Assembly: GCF_025643595.1 (NCBI RefSeq)
Contig: NZ_CP102826.1
Coordinates: 6,498,639-6,562,638, forward strand
DNA from: Saccharopolyspora rosea
GTDB lineage: Bacteria; Actinomycetota; Actinomycetes; Mycobacteriales; Pseudonocardiaceae
DNA length: 64,000 nucleotides
Direction of reading: 5' to 3'
Shown here: piece by piece, positions 8,138-17,760 of the stretch
How the letters are laid out: the number at the start of each line of letters is the position of its first letter
Numbering within the stretch: the first letter of the stretch is position 1
Notes under the pieces: generated by a model
What the model was told of the DNA's origin: nothing
Seen by the model: the letters and a program-made list of their open reading frames with translations, nothing else
The model's database searches: none
Program-made: the position numbers and the translations under genes

Positions 8138-9504
8138 GGGCGGCGCAGCAGGGGGAGGGGGACGCCATCGGGGCTCCGGTCGCGACCGGCTGGACGACGC
8201 GACGCGCCCTGACGCTGTCCGCGCTGGTCGCGTTGTGCCTGTTCACCGCGTTCACCCTGGCGCTGGGGTACGCGAACAAGGCGCGTTGCACCGGACCGGA
8301 CTTCGACGAGTGGGGCCGCTCCCAGCCCGCCTACCAGGAACGCGCGTACGGCGACGCGTGCTACTCGGACATCCAGAACCTGTGGATCGGCCGGGACATC
8401 GACCGGCACGTGTTCCCGTACGTGCACGGCGGGATCGACCAGGACGGTTCGCTGCACGGCGGCGTCGTCGAATACCCGGTCCTGACCGGCGTTCTGATGT
8501 GGCTGGGCGCCGCCTTCGCGCACACCGACGCCGGGTTCCTGGCGGCCTCGGCGCTGCTGATGGCGCCGTTCGGGATCGCGGTCGCGTGGTGGTTGGGCCG
8601 GTTGAGCGGATGGCGCGCGCTGCTGTGGGCGATCGGCCCGCCGCTGGTGCTCTACGCCTTCCACAACTGGGACCTGCCGGTGGTGGCGTGCGCGACGGCG
8701 GCGGTCTTCGTGGTGCACCGCTGCACGTCGATGTCGTTGCGCCGGCGCGCGACGCTGGCCGCCGTGCTACTGGGGCTCGGCGTGGCGCTCAAGCTGTACC
8801 CGGGGATCTTCGTGCCGCCGCTGGCGCTGTACGTGCTCACGGGCGGCTCCGACGGGCCGCCGCGCCGGTGGGACGTGCGCGGGGCGTTGCAGGTCGTCGG
8901 CGCGGCGCTGGCCACGGTCGTCGTGGTGAACCTCCCGTTCGCGATCGCCGGGTTCGGCGGCTGGCTGGCGTCGTTCGAGTTCCAGTCCCGCCGCCAGGTG
9001 GACATCAGCACGAACTCCGTGTGGTACTGGGGTTTCCGGCACTGGGCCGGCACCGACGAGTTCCAGTCGGTGGTGGGCGTGGTCTCGCCGCTGCTGGTCC
9101 TGCTGTCGTTCGCGGTGGCGTGCTGGATCGGCTGGCGCCGCTTCCGCCGGACCGGCACGTACCCGTGGATCCAGGTGTGCGCCGCGATGCTGTGCGGATT
9201 CCTGCTGCTGCACAAGGTGCACTCGCCGCAGTACACGCTCTGGCTGCTGCCGTTCTTCGTGCTGGTCTCGGTGCGCTGGGGCTGGATCGCCGCGTACCTG
9301 CTGGCGGACCTGGCGATGGGCATCAGCATCTTCGGCTGGCTGTACCTGAACATGACCGGGCAGCCCAGCGGGATCCACGACGGCTTCACCGCGCAGGCCC
9401 TCATGATCGGAATCTGGGGCCGGGCCGCGCTGCTCGTCGGCCTCTTCCCGGCGTTCCTCGCGGCGCGCAGCTCGGTCGAGGACCGCCCGCACCGCCGCGC
9501 GTGA
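8134..9504 (+). CDS. GT87-family (DUF2029) membrane glycosyltransferase
   Basis: A 456-residue polytopic membrane protein. After TM1 (ALTLSALVALCLFTAFTLAL) comes an extracytoplasmic segment with RCTGPDFDEWG and VEYPVLTGVLMW, then about eight further hydrophobic helices and the ALKLYPGIFVPPLALY motif characteristic of GT87/PIG-M-like mannosyl- or arabinosyltransferases. These use polyprenyl-phosphate sugars to extend lipoglycans. The GTG at 8134 overlaps the nfo stop. It resembles the convergent gene at 9509-11134, so the two are probably ancient paralogues. Confidence 0.8.
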   Translation: MRAAQQGEGDAIGAPVATGWTTRRALTLSALVALCLFTAFTLALGYANKARCTGPDFDEWGRSQPAYQERAYGDACYSDIQNLWIGRDIDRHVFPYVHGGIDQDGSLHGGVVEYPVLTGVLMWLGAAFAHTDAGFLAASALLMAPFGIAVAWWLGRLSGWRALLWAIGPPLVLYAFHNWDLPVVACATAAVFVVHRCTSMSLRRRATLAAVLLGLGVALKLYPGIFVPPLALYVLTGGSDGPPRRWDVRGALQVVGAALATVVVVNLPFAIAGFGGWLASFEFQSRRQVDISTNSVWYWGFRHWAGTDEFQSVVGVVSPLLVLLSFAVACWIGWRRFRRTGTYPWIQVCAAMLCGFLLLHKVHSPQYTLWLLPFFVLVSVRWGWIAAYLLADLAMGISIFGWLYLNMTGQPSGIHDGFTAQALMIGIWGRAALLVGLFPAFLAARSSVEDRPHRRA

Positions 9505-9508
9505 AGTC

Positions 9509-11134
9509 CTATGTGGACATCCGCCGGGACACCGCGGCGCGCACGCGGGAGAACGCGGCCGGTCCGGGGAGCGCAACCCGGTCCGGGGCGCCGTCGAGCG
9601 GCCCGCCCAGCGGGTCGTCCACCGGTTCGGCGAACCGCGGGCTGGGCAGCGCGAGAGCGAGGCGGACCTTGTCCTCCGCCGGGTGCAGGACCTCCCGGAC
9701 GACCACCACGCACACCGCCACGACCATGATGTCGCGGATGACCACGGCGCCCAGGAACCAGCCCTCCGGGAGCCCCTTGTTGCCGGTGCCCAGGTAGTAG
9801 TACATGCGCGGGGCCCACACCGCGGCGTCGACGGCCATCCAGCCGAGCAGCAGCCGCCAGCGGGGCACCGCGAGCACGGCCAGCGGCACCAGCCACAGCG
9901 AGTACTGCGGACTCCAGACCTTGTTCGTCAGCAGGAACGCGGCCACCACCAGGAAGCACAGCTGCGCGAGCCGCGGCCGCTTCGGGGCGGCCAGGCCGAG
10001 CCAGCCGATCCCCGCGCACAGCAGCAGGAACAGCCCCAGGCTGACCGCGTTCAGCACCACCGGGACCTGGTTGGCGCCCAGCGGTCCGTCGAAGCCCGAC
10101 CAGCCGGTGAAGTACATCAGCGCGTTGTACAGCGAGTCCGGGTCGGCGGGCCGCTGGTTGTTCAGCCGGAAGAACTCGCTCCAGCCGGCCGGGAACAGCA
10201 CCAGGATCGGCACGTTGACCACGAGCCACGTCATCGCGGTCGCCAGCAGCGTGCGCACGCCGTCGTGCCATCGGCCGGAACGCAGGCACAGCACGAGCAG
10301 CGGTCCGAGGAAGAACAGCGGGTACAGCTTCGCCGCGCCGCCCAGTCCGATCAGCACGCCCGCGAGCACCGGTCGTCGACGTGCCCAGGCGAGCAGCCCG
10401 GTGGTGGCGAAAGCCGTTGCCAGCGCGTCGAAATTGGTGAAGGCGTGGACGAAGACCAGCGGCGACACCGCCGCCAGCGCCGCGTCCCAGACGCGGCGGC
10501 GGCACAGCATCACCAGTGCCCAGACCGTGGTCAGCCACGCGGCGGCGAGCCAGAACGTGGTGATGTTGAAGTACAGCACGGTGGTGTTCCCGCTCGGCAG
10601 CCAACCGAACGCGGCCAACGTCCGCCACCCGTCGGCGACGCGCGCGTCGACCCACTGGAACAGGCCGGTGACCACCGGGTACTCCATGTACCGGACGTGC
10701 TGCGCGGGCGTGCCCGCGTTCTCCACCCAGGACGTCTTGTACGGGAACGCGTTGTCCGGCGCCAGATCCCCCATGCCGTAGCGGGGGATGATGTCGGTGT
10801 AGCACATCGCCGTGTACTGCTTGTTGCCGCTCCAGTCCAGCTGCGGACCGCTGCCGGTGTCCCGGGTGACCTGGCAGGGCGCCTTGAACAGCCAGGCCGC
10901 GGCGAGCACCAGGACCGCCAGCAGCAGGACCACCCGCAGCGGCGTCCAGAACCACTGACGCCCCACCTGGGCGTGCCGTCCCAGCCTGCCGCCGAACGGG
11001 CGGCTGATCCGCCGCGCGACCGGCTCGGTCCACGTCGGCGCGATCCGGTCCGCCGGGCCGAGGCCGTCGCCGTCGACGGCGGAGCTGGGACGCGGTTTCG
11101 GCTCAGGACCGGGTTGCTCGGGCGACGTGGACAC
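9509..11134 (-). CDS. GT87-family (DUF2029) membrane glycosyltransferase next to ponA
   Basis: A 541-residue polytopic protein with a Pro-rich cytoplasmic N-terminus of about 65 residues. TM1 (VVLLLAVLVLAAAWLF) is followed by a loop with MEYPVVTGLFQWVD and later GGAAKLYPLFFLGPLLVL, the same motif pattern as the GT87 gene at 8134. In mycobacteria the gene after ponA1 (Rv0051) is of this family, and the synteny is kept here. The likely role is adding sugars to cell-wall lipoglycans; the substrate is unknown. It ends only four bases from the end of the convergent gene. Confidence 0.82.
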   Translation of the reverse strand: MSTSPEQPGPEPKPRPSSAVDGDGLGPADRIAPTWTEPVARRISRPFGGRLGRHAQVGRQWFWTPLRVVLLLAVLVLAAAWLFKAPCQVTRDTGSGPQLDWSGNKQYTAMCYTDIIPRYGMGDLAPDNAFPYKTSWVENAGTPAQHVRYMEYPVVTGLFQWVDARVADGWRTLAAFGWLPSGNTTVLYFNITTFWLAAAWLTTVWALVMLCRRRVWDAALAAVSPLVFVHAFTNFDALATAFATTGLLAWARRRPVLAGVLIGLGGAAKLYPLFFLGPLLVLCLRSGRWHDGVRTLLATAMTWLVVNVPILVLFPAGWSEFFRLNNQRPADPDSLYNALMYFTGWSGFDGPLGANQVPVVLNAVSLGLFLLLCAGIGWLGLAAPKRPRLAQLCFLVVAAFLLTNKVWSPQYSLWLVPLAVLAVPRWRLLLGWMAVDAAVWAPRMYYYLGTGNKGLPEGWFLGAVVIRDIMVVAVCVVVVREVLHPAEDKVRLALALPSPRFAEPVDDPLGGPLDGAPDRVALPGPAAFSRVRAAVSRRMST

Positions 11135-11163
11135 GTCCGGATGCTACTTGGGCCGCAACGACG

Positions 11164-11199
11164 ACGGGGGCACCCGCACCGTGGTGCGGATGCCCCCGT
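11164..11199 (-). terminator. Hairpin downstream of ponA
   Basis: An inverted repeat with ACGGGGGCA (11164-11172) against TGCCCCCGT (11191-11199), extended inward by CCGCAC/GTGCGG, with one mismatch. It lies 22 bases beyond the ponA stop and upstream of the GT87 gene start. Confidence 0.65.
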
Positions 11200-11220
11200 C
11201 CGGTTCGTCGCCGAAACGGC

Positions 11221-14200
11221 TCAGCCGTAACTGTTGTCCCTGGTCTGCGTCGGCCCGACGGCGTTCTGCCCGTCGCCGGTGTCGGTCCCGTCACCGCCGC
11301 CGGTGCCGTCGCCACCGGTGCAGCCGAACAGACCGCAGTGCTCACCGCTGCCCGGACGGGTCCGGGTCGGCGAGGTCTCCGACTCCGACGGGTCGGTCGA
11401 CTCGCTCGGCGGCAGCGAGGACGACGGCGGCTCCGAGGACGACGGCGGCGGCTCCGAGGACGTGGGCGGCGGGGGCAGCGGGATGTCCTGGAACTGGCCG
11501 ATCGGGGTCGGCTTCGGGAACTGCTCGATCGGCAGGTTCTTGTGGTACAGGTTCATGAATTCCTGCCACACGTGGCCGGGCAGCCCCGCACCGTAGACGA
11601 TCTTGCCGGTGTGGTCGGTCAGCGGCGCGGGCTTGCCGTCCTTCTCCGCCAGCATCGCGACCGCCGAGGACAGCTGCCGCGTGGACCCGACCATCCAGGC
11701 GTTCTGGTTGTCCGAGGTGCTGCCGTACTGGTTGGTACCGGTCTTGGAGGCGACCGGCCGGTTGTTGTCCAGCCCGATGTGCGAGTGGTCGGCCACGTCG
11801 AACATCGTGTCCACCAGGTTGGCCACCAGGTTCTTGCTCTCCGACGCCGTGCTGGCGAAGGCGGGCTGGTTGACCGGCTTGTCGAAGGGGATCGTCTTCT
11901 CCGAGTTGGAGATCTTCGACACCAGGTGCGGCTGGATCTTCATGCCGTCGTTGGCGAACGTCGCGTACGCGCCCGCCATGTCGAGCGGCCGCACGCCGTA
12001 CATGCCCAGCGCGATACCCGCGTCCACGCCGCCGTTCGGGCTGTGCAGCGACTCCTTGCCGCCGTACTGCTTCGGAATCCCGGCCTGGTAGGCGGTGTTG
12101 GCCACGTTCTGCGGGCCGAACTGGACGGCCATGTTCACGAAGACGGTGTTGACCGACTTGGTCATCGCCTCGCGGACACCGCAGTGGTTCGGCACGTCGC
12201 AGGCCACACCCGCGGAGTTGCGGAACGTGGTGCCCGCGATCTCCTGCGGCGAACTGCCGTCGTAGAACAGGCCGACGCCCTTGTTCTGCTCCAGACCGGT
12301 CAGCGCGACGAACGGCTTGAACGACGAGCCCGGCGGCTGCGCCGCGTTGGCGTAGTCGAACCCGCCGACCTTCTGGCCACCGCCGTAGTACGCCTTGACC
12401 TGCCCCGTCTTCGGGTCCACCGCCACCAGCGAGGTCCGGATGTCGTCCGGTTCCCCGTTGGTGACGTCGTTGACGGCCTGCTCGGCGTACTGCTGCGCCT
12501 TCGGGTCGATCGTCGTGGTGATCGTGAAGCCGCCGCGGGCCAGCGCGTCCTGCGAGTAGCCCTCCTGCTCCAGCTCGCGCAGCGCGGCCTCGCGGATGTG
12601 GTACTGCGTGCCGGTGATCGCCTCACCCCGCCAGTCGTCGCGGCCGCGGGTCTGCGGCAGCTGCGCGGCCTGGCGCTCGGCCGGCGAGATGAAGTGGTTC
12701 TTGACCATCTGGTCCATGACGTAGTTCCAACGCCAGGTGGCCTGCTTGAGGTTGGCCGCCGGGTCGTTGTCGTACGGCCGCTGGACCATGCCGGCCAGGA
12801 CCGCGGCCTCCTCCGGGTTGAGGTCCTTGGGCTTCTTGCCGAAGTAGTTCTCCGCGGCGGAGTTGATGCCGTACGCGCCCCGCCCGTAGAAGGCGGTGTT
12901 CAGGTACGCCATCAGGATCTGGTCCTTGGACTGCTGCTGGGTCATCTTGAACGCCAGCACGACCTCCCGGAACTTCCGGGTGTAGGTGTGCTGGTCGGCG
13001 TTGAGCTCCAGCTTGATGTACTGCTGCGTCAGCGTCGAACCACCACCGGTGCCGGCCAGCGCCGACCGGACGATGCCCATGACGTCGAAGCCTGGGTTGC
13101 TGTAGAACGACGCGTCCTCGGCCGCCATGGTCGCGTTGCGCATCGCCGGGGACACCTCGTCGAGGCTGTGGATCATCGTCCGCGGCTTGCCCTCCTGGGG
13201 CTGGATGCGCGTCATCTCCTGGCCGTTGGAGTAGTTGACGGTGATCGTCTGCTGCGTCTGCTTCGCGATCTCCTCCGGGTTGGGCACCGGCCAGGCGAAG
13301 TACCCGTAGACCGCGATCGCCATCGGCACCAGGATCCCGGCGGCGACGGCGATGTAGCAGCTGCGCCGCACCCAGCGCCAGATGTTGCTGCGACGGGCTT
13401 TCGCGGCGTTCACGTCGTCGTCCGGGTCGTCGAGGTCGTCGTCGCCCGGACCGAAGGCGGCGAAGCGGTCATCGTCGTCGTACCCGCTCTCGTGGGAGGC
13501 GTTGTCGCTGTACCCGTCGTCGTACGGGTCGTCGTCGTAGTCGTCGGCGTAGTAGTCGTAGGCGCCGGGCGACTCCTGGTGGGTCAGCAGCTGCGGCTCG
13601 CGCGCCCCGGCACCCGCCGAACCCGCGCCGCCCGCCGCGGCCGCGGCACCGGCGGCACCTGCCGCGGCCGCACCGCCCGCGGCGGCCCAGCGGGCCTCGC
13701 GCCCGTCGGACGGCGTCTGCGGGATGTTCTCGGTCGGCCGTTCACCCTGGTCGGCCCCCGGAGGTGCCCCCGGCCCCTGTTGCCCCGGCCTGCCGGGTCC
13801 CGGCGGGCCGGGCGGTGGTGGTTGCTGCCCCGGGCGCGGCACCTGCTGCGTGCCCTGCGGCGGAGGCGGCGGACCCTGGCGACCCGGCTGCTGACCGGGC
13901 GGCGGGGGCGGCGGCGCCGAGCTGTAGGTGGTCGGCTGGTCGGCCCGACGGCCGTCGGCGCCGTTCGGCGGCTGCGCACCGCGGCCGGAGCCGTTGCCGT
14001 CGCCGTTCAGCCGCTGGGAGACCGAGGAACCGTCGTCGTCGGAATCGTCGAACGACGGCACCCAGGCGTTGGTGCGCTCCTCCGGCTTCTCGGCCTCCGG
14101 GCGCTGCCCTGCCGAGCGCCCCGGGCCCTGCTGGCCGGGCGGCGGCACGGGCTGGTGGCGCTGGGTGTCCTGCGAGGAGTCCCCGTCCGGCCACTGCGGA

Positions 14201-14454
14201 CCCCCCGAGCGGGAGTCCTCGCCCGGCCACGCCGGGCCGCCCTGCTGCGGCCCCGCCGGGGGGCGTTGCGGCGGCCAGCCCTGGTTGCCGGGGCGTTGGT
14301 CGGGACGCGGCCCCGGCCGCTGCTGCCCCCCGGGGGGCGGCGGAGGGCCGGGCGGCGTGCCGCCTCGGTCGTCAGGTCGACCGAGGTCGCGACCATCGCT
14401 GTGCGGATGCCTAGAGTGGCGGCCGCGGGGTCGGTCGTCACGCTCGTCGTTCAC
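11221..14454 (-). CDS. ponA: Class A penicillin-binding protein (PonA1-type)
   Basis: A 1077-residue bifunctional peptidoglycan synthase. A long Pro/Gly/Asp-rich cytoplasmic region (about residues 1-360) precedes the single TM helix (SCYIAVAAGILVPMAIAVYG, about 367-387). The GT51 transglycosylase domain has the catalytic EDASFYSNPG near 447 and GGSTLTQQYIK. The transpeptidase domain has SSFK near 709, the SVN motif in AMTKSVNTVF, and KTGT near 903. A Ser/Pro/Glu-rich tail closes the protein. Order and neighbours (DUF5318, GT87) match mycobacterial ponA1, whose product drives polar growth. The cytoplasmic region is longer than in most homologues. Confidence 0.95.
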   Translation of the reverse strand: MNDERDDRPRGRHSRHPHSDGRDLGRPDDRGGTPPGPPPPPGGQQRPGPRPDQRPGNQGWPPQRPPAGPQQGGPAWPGEDSRSGGPQWPDGDSSQDTQRHQPVPPPGQQGPGRSAGQRPEAEKPEERTNAWVPSFDDSDDDGSSVSQRLNGDGNGSGRGAQPPNGADGRRADQPTTYSSAPPPPPPGQQPGRQGPPPPPQGTQQVPRPGQQPPPPGPPGPGRPGQQGPGAPPGADQGERPTENIPQTPSDGREARWAAAGGAAAAGAAGAAAAAGGAGSAGAGAREPQLLTHQESPGAYDYYADDYDDDPYDDGYSDNASHESGYDDDDRFAAFGPGDDDLDDPDDDVNAAKARRSNIWRWVRRSCYIAVAAGILVPMAIAVYGYFAWPVPNPEEIAKQTQQTITVNYSNGQEMTRIQPQEGKPRTMIHSLDEVSPAMRNATMAAEDASFYSNPGFDVMGIVRSALAGTGGGSTLTQQYIKLELNADQHTYTRKFREVVLAFKMTQQQSKDQILMAYLNTAFYGRGAYGINSAAENYFGKKPKDLNPEEAAVLAGMVQRPYDNDPAANLKQATWRWNYVMDQMVKNHFISPAERQAAQLPQTRGRDDWRGEAITGTQYHIREAALRELEQEGYSQDALARGGFTITTTIDPKAQQYAEQAVNDVTNGEPDDIRTSLVAVDPKTGQVKAYYGGGQKVGGFDYANAAQPPGSSFKPFVALTGLEQNKGVGLFYDGSSPQEIAGTTFRNSAGVACDVPNHCGVREAMTKSVNTVFVNMAVQFGPQNVANTAYQAGIPKQYGGKESLHSPNGGVDAGIALGMYGVRPLDMAGAYATFANDGMKIQPHLVSKISNSEKTIPFDKPVNQPAFASTASESKNLVANLVDTMFDVADHSHIGLDNNRPVASKTGTNQYGSTSDNQNAWMVGSTRQLSSAVAMLAEKDGKPAPLTDHTGKIVYGAGLPGHVWQEFMNLYHKNLPIEQFPKPTPIGQFQDIPLPPPPTSSEPPPSSSEPPSSSLPPSESTDPSESETSPTRTRPGSGEHCGLFGCTGGDGTGGGDGTDTGDGQNAVGPTQTRDNSYG

Positions 14455-14555
14455 GAGAGGGCCTCCAGGACAGGCGTCGTGGTGCGACGCCAGGTGATGC
14501 GTTCACGTCGGGGGGTCGCGCCGCACCGGCGCGGGTGTCCGTGCGGGGTCACGGT

Positions 14556-14966
14556 TCACTCTGCGGCAGTCTTGCGCCGGGAACGGCTGTTGTTCAAGCC
14601 ACCGGTTCCCAGTACGTACGACTGCACCAGGTGGTTCCAGTTACATGTGCGGCATACCTCGACGACGTAGACGTTGAACTCCTCGAACACGGCGGCCATC
14701 CGGTCCAGCTCCTCCGGGGCCCGGGCCGACCCGGACGCCTGCTTGAGCTCGTCCCCGAAGACCCAGGAGACCAGGGTCAACGGTTCTTTCCGGCACAACG
14801 GACAGGGCACGTCGCTGGGCTCGCCGTGGAATTTCGCCGCCTGCAGCAGGTACGGGTCGGCGTCGCAGACCTCCATCACCCCGACTCGGCCAGAGTGGAC
14901 CTGCGCGAGCAGCGCCTTGCGCCGCAACGCGTAATCGACCACCTGCCGTTGGGTCCGCACGACCAC
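14556..14966 (-). CDS. DUF5318 family protein with zinc-ribbon cysteines
   Basis: A 136-residue protein corresponding in position and sequence to mycobacterial Rv0049, upstream of ponA1. It carries two Cys pairs, CPLC (in SDVPCPLCRKEP) and CRTC (in VEVCRTCNWNH), which probably bind one zinc. The start of the protein, RTQRQVVDYALRRKALL, looks helical and basic. No biochemical function is known to me. The C-terminus is basic and Ser-rich. The 100-base gap to ponA suggests a separate or loosely coupled unit. Confidence 0.85.
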   Translation of the reverse strand: MVVRTQRQVVDYALRRKALLAQVHSGRVGVMEVCDADPYLLQAAKFHGEPSDVPCPLCRKEPLTLVSWVFGDELKQASGSARAPEELDRMAAVFEEFNVYVVEVCRTCNWNHLVQSYVLGTGGLNNSRSRRKTAAE

Positions 14967-15065
14967 AGGGTACGTGTCCGCGCCGATCGCTCCATGCGCC
15001 GTTCAGGGCAGACCCGCGCGCCGCCGACCACCAGGGACGATGGCGATCGTCGAGCCGCCACGCGA

Positions 15066-15082
15066 TATATCGGGGCGATATA
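15066..15082. promoter_or_regulatory. Palindromic operator upstream of padR-ino1
   Basis: TATATCG (15066-15072) and CGATATA (15076-15082) form a perfect 7-bp inverted repeat with a 3-bp GGG spacer, in AT-rich letters that stand out from the surrounding GC. It lies 65 bases upstream of the PadR start codon. PadR proteins typically repress their own promoter from such palindromes, so this is the probable autoregulatory site. Binding is inferred. Confidence 0.6.
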
Positions 15083-15147
15083 CTCCACTCCGGTGGTCCG
15101 GTGGTTCGACGAGGAGTCACCGGGCGAGAGCGGCTGAGGAGGTGCGC

Positions 15148-15726
15148 ATGCTCGAACTCGCCGTGCTCGGTCTCCTGCACGAGGCTCCGATGCACGGCTA
15201 CGAGCTGCGGAAACGGTTGCACGACACGCTCGGGGCCTTCCGCGCGCTGTCCTGCGGAACGTTGTACCCGACATTGCGCAGGCTGCTGCGGGCCGGGCTG
15301 ATCGAGGAGGAGCCGGACGCCCCCGCGACCCGCGGCTGGGGCCGCCGGGCACGGCGGGTGTACCGGATCACCGCGGCCGGCGAGCGGCGGTTCGCCGAAC
15401 TGGTCGGGGACTGCGGGCCGCAGTCCTGCGACGACACCGCGTTCGGCGTCCACATGGCGTTCTTCTCCCGCACCCCCGCCGAGGTCCGGTTGCGGATCCT
15501 GGAGGCGCGGCGGCGTCGGGTGGAGGAACGTCGGGAGGACCTGCGCGCGGCGCTGGGCCGCGCGAACTCCGACCGCTACACCACCGAGCTGCACCGCTTG
15601 CGGCTCGACCACAGTGAACGAGAAGTGCGCTGGCTCGACGACATCATCGAGCACGAACGCGCTGAACAGGCCGCTTCGGCGGAGGGCCGGCAAACGTCCG
15701 GCGGAGTGCAAGGACACGACAGATGA
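15148..15726 (+). CDS. PadR-family transcriptional regulator
   Basis: This 192-residue regulator starts [20 protein letters not shown], the hallmark winged-helix opening of PadR proteins, followed by [19 protein letters not shown]. The C-terminal part (about residues 110-185) is helical and Arg/Glu-rich, fitting the PadR dimerisation domain. The ATG at 15148 has GAGGAGGTG just upstream. Its stop overlaps an ATG (ATGA at 15723-15726) in front of ino1, so the two genes form one operon. The Rv0047c-ino1 pair is conserved in mycobacteria. The effector is unknown. Confidence 0.9.
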   Translation: MLELAVLGLLHEAPMHGYELRKRLHDTLGAFRALSCGTLYPTLRRLLRAGLIEEEPDAPATRGWGRRARRVYRITAAGERRFAELVGDCGPQSCDDTAFGVHMAFFSRTPAEVRLRILEARRRRVEERREDLRAALGRANSDRYTTELHRLRLDHSEREVRWLDDIIEHERAEQAASAEGRQTSGGVQGHDR

Positions 15727-15746
15727 GCAAGAAGGAGGACCCTGCC

Positions 15747-16847
15747 ATGGGCGGAGATCGTCCCGGTGCAGCCGCGGTTCGAGTGGCGATCGTCGGCGTC
15801 GGGAACTGCGCGGCGTCGCTGGTGCAGGGCGTCCACTACTACGCCGACGCCGACCCGGACACCCGGGTACCGGGCCTGATGCACGTCAGGTTCGGCGACT
15901 ACCACGTCGGCGACGTCAAGTTCGTCGCCGCCTTCGACGTGGACGCCAAGAAGGTCGGGCGGGATCTCTCCGAGGCCATCGTCGCCAGCGAGAACAACAC
16001 CATCAAGATCGCCGACGTGCCGCCGCTGGGCGTCCCGGTGCAGCGCGGTCACACCCTCGACGGCCTGGGCCGGTTCTACCGGGAGACCATCGAGGAGTCC
16101 GACGAGCAGCCGGTGGACGTCGTCCAGGCACTCAAGGATGCCGAAGTGGACGTGCTGGTGTCCTACCTGCCGGTGGGCTCGGAGGAGGCCGACCAGTTCT
16201 ACGCGCAGTGCGCGCTGGACGCGGGCGTGGCCTTCGTCAACGCGCTGCCGGTGTTCATCGCCTCCGACCCGGAGTGGGCGCGCAAGTTCACCGACGCCGG
16301 GGTGCCGATCGTCGGTGACGACATCAAGTCGCAGGTCGGGGCGACCATCACGCACCGGGTGCTGGCCAAGCTGTTCGAGGACCGCGGGGTCCACCTGGAC
16401 CGCACGATGCAGCTCAACGTCGGCGGCAACATGGACTTCCTGAACATGAAGGAGCTGGAGCGGCTGGAGTCGAAGAAGACCTCCAAGACCCAGTCGGTCA
16501 CCTCCCAGGTCGACCGCGACCTCGGCCGCCGCAACGTGCACATCGGCCCCTCCGACTACGTGGCGTGGCTGGACGACCGCAAGTGGGCCTACATCCGGCT
16601 GGAGGGGCGCGCGTTCGGCGACGTGCCGCTGAACCTGGAGTACAAGCTGGAGGTGTGGGACTCGCCGAACTCGGCGGGCATCATCATCGACGCGATCCGG
16701 GCGGCCAAGATCGCCAAGGACCGCGGCATCGGCGGGCCGATCCTGTCGGCGTCCTCGTACTTCATGAAGTCGCCGCCGGTGCAGTACTCCGACTCCGCCG
16801 CGTACCAGGCGGTCGAGGACTTCATCGCGGGCGAGATCGAGCGCTGA
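15747..16847 (+). CDS. ino1: Inositol-3-phosphate synthase
   Basis: The 366-residue enzyme makes 1D-myo-inositol 3-phosphate from glucose 6-phosphate with NAD. Inositol feeds phosphatidylinositol, lipoglycans and mycothiol in actinobacteria. The NAD-binding [18 protein letters not shown] begins near residue 11, and [37 protein letters not shown] and [12 protein letters not shown] are diagnostic. ATG 15747 is chosen because AAGGAGG lies eight bases upstream and the length matches the mycobacterial enzyme; ATG 15723, overlapping the PadR stop, is an in-frame alternative adding eight residues. Co-transcribed with padR. Confidence 0.95.
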   Translation: MGGDRPGAAAVRVAIVGVGNCAASLVQGVHYYADADPDTRVPGLMHVRFGDYHVGDVKFVAAFDVDAKKVGRDLSEAIVASENNTIKIADVPPLGVPVQRGHTLDGLGRFYRETIEESDEQPVDVVQALKDAEVDVLVSYLPVGSEEADQFYAQCALDAGVAFVNALPVFIASDPEWARKFTDAGVPIVGDDIKSQVGATITHRVLAKLFEDRGVHLDRTMQLNVGGNMDFLNMKELERLESKKTSKTQSVTSQVDRDLGRRNVHIGPSDYVAWLDDRKWAYIRLEGRAFGDVPLNLEYKLEVWDSPNSAGIIIDAIRAAKIAKDRGIGGPILSASSYFMKSPPVQYSDSAAYQAVEDFIAGEIER

Positions 16848-16853
16848 AAGTCA

Positions 16854-16884
16854 GGTGGGAGCCCCGGGACGCGGGGCTCCCACC
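16854..16884 (+). terminator. Terminator hairpin after ino1
   Basis: A perfect 13-bp stem, GGTGGGAGCCCCG (16854-16866) and CGGGGCTCCCACC (16872-16884), with a five-base loop, starts seven bases after the ino1 stop. It also faces the end of the convergent GGDEF gene and may work in both directions. Confidence 0.85.
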
Positions 16885-16902
16885 GTTCGCGCCCCCATCG
16901 GG

Positions 16903-17760
16903 TCAGCGGTGCTGGTGCAGCTGGCTCTCCGCGCGGGACAGCACCGAGTGCACGGACGCCCGGCCGTCGGTGGTCACCCAGGACACCCGCAGGACGGGCT
17001 GGTACCGGCGCCGCCCCAGGCGCATCGGCCAGCCGCCGAGCCGGCGGACGTGCTCGGCGAACTCCTCGCCGGGGCCGTTCGGGTGCTCGGCGACCACCAC
17101 GAACTCGTCGCCGCCGTAGCGGGCGACGGTGTGCTCGTCGGTGAGCCCTTCCCGGAGCCGGCCGGCCAGCGTGGTGAGCAGTTCGTCACCGCGGTCGAAC
17201 CCGTGCTCGGCGTTGAACGCGGCCAGTCCGTGCACGTCGACGAGGACCAGGGTGGTCAGGGTGCCGCGGCAGCGGGCGCGCACCAGGGACTGTTCGAGGC
17301 GGTCCAGCAGCAGCACCCGGCCGGGCAGCCCGGTCAGCGGGTCGATCAGGCCCCTGCTGTGCGAGACGTCGGTGTGCACCGGCTGGAGCAGGATCAGCAC
17401 CCGGCTGCGCCCCTGCACCTGGACGGCGTGGTAGTCGGCCCAGATGCGGCTGTGCGGCTGGCCGGTGCGCGCGATGACCATCGGGGTCGACATCGGGGAG
17501 CCGGCGCGCAGCACCTGGCCGGCGAGTTCGGCCCAGTCGGGCAAGGGGGCACCGGTGTCGTCGCGCACCTGCCAGCCCTCGGGACGGGTGCCGGTGAGCA
17601 GGTCGGATTTGGCCAGCTGCATCAACTCCGCCGCGATGTCGTTGGTGGCCAGCACCTGGCCGCGCGCGTCGGTGACCAGCACACCGACTGTGAGCCCGCT
17701 GACGATGTCGTCCCACACCGGTGTCAGCTGGGACAACGAGCTCACATCCAGGACACCCAT
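16903..17760 (-). CDS. PAS-GGDEF protein (probable diguanylate cyclase, soluble)
   Basis: A 285-residue protein with a PAS-like sensor (about residues 10-125) and a GGDEF domain (about 138-280). The active-site motif ARYGGDEF (GGDEF at 216-220) is intact and the substrate-loop Asn/Asp residues (FNAEHGFDRGDELL) are present, so c-di-GMP synthesis is plausible. The inhibitory RxxD site is absent at the usual place five residues before GGDEF, and the end of the domain is degenerate (no SxG or ALYxAK pattern). It has no membrane segment. c-di-GMP governs development in actinomycetes through BldD; that link is general knowledge, not shown here. Confidence 0.85.
   Translation of the reverse strand: MGVLDVSSLSQLTPVWDDIVSGLTVGVLVTDARGQVLATNDIAAELMQLAKSDLLTGTRPEGWQVRDDTGAPLPDWAELAGQVLRAGSPMSTPMVIARTGQPHSRIWADYHAVQVQGRSRVLILLQPVHTDVSHSRGLIDPLTGLPGRVLLLDRLEQSLVRARCRGTLTTLVLVDVHGLAAFNAEHGFDRGDELLTTLAGRLREGLTDEHTVARYGGDEFVVVAEHPNGPGEEFAEHVRRLGGWPMRLGRRRYQPVLRVSWVTTDGRASVHSVLSRAESQLHQHR

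Noticed and set aside
11338..14670. An open frame of 1110 codons on the plus strand
   Set aside because: It is exactly antisense to ponA, has the Arg/Val/Gly/Leu composition of GC-rich shadow frames and no recognisable domain. Long antisense frames also lie opposite dnaB (2458-3951), leuS (37923-40508) and the oxidase-like gene (35863-37845).
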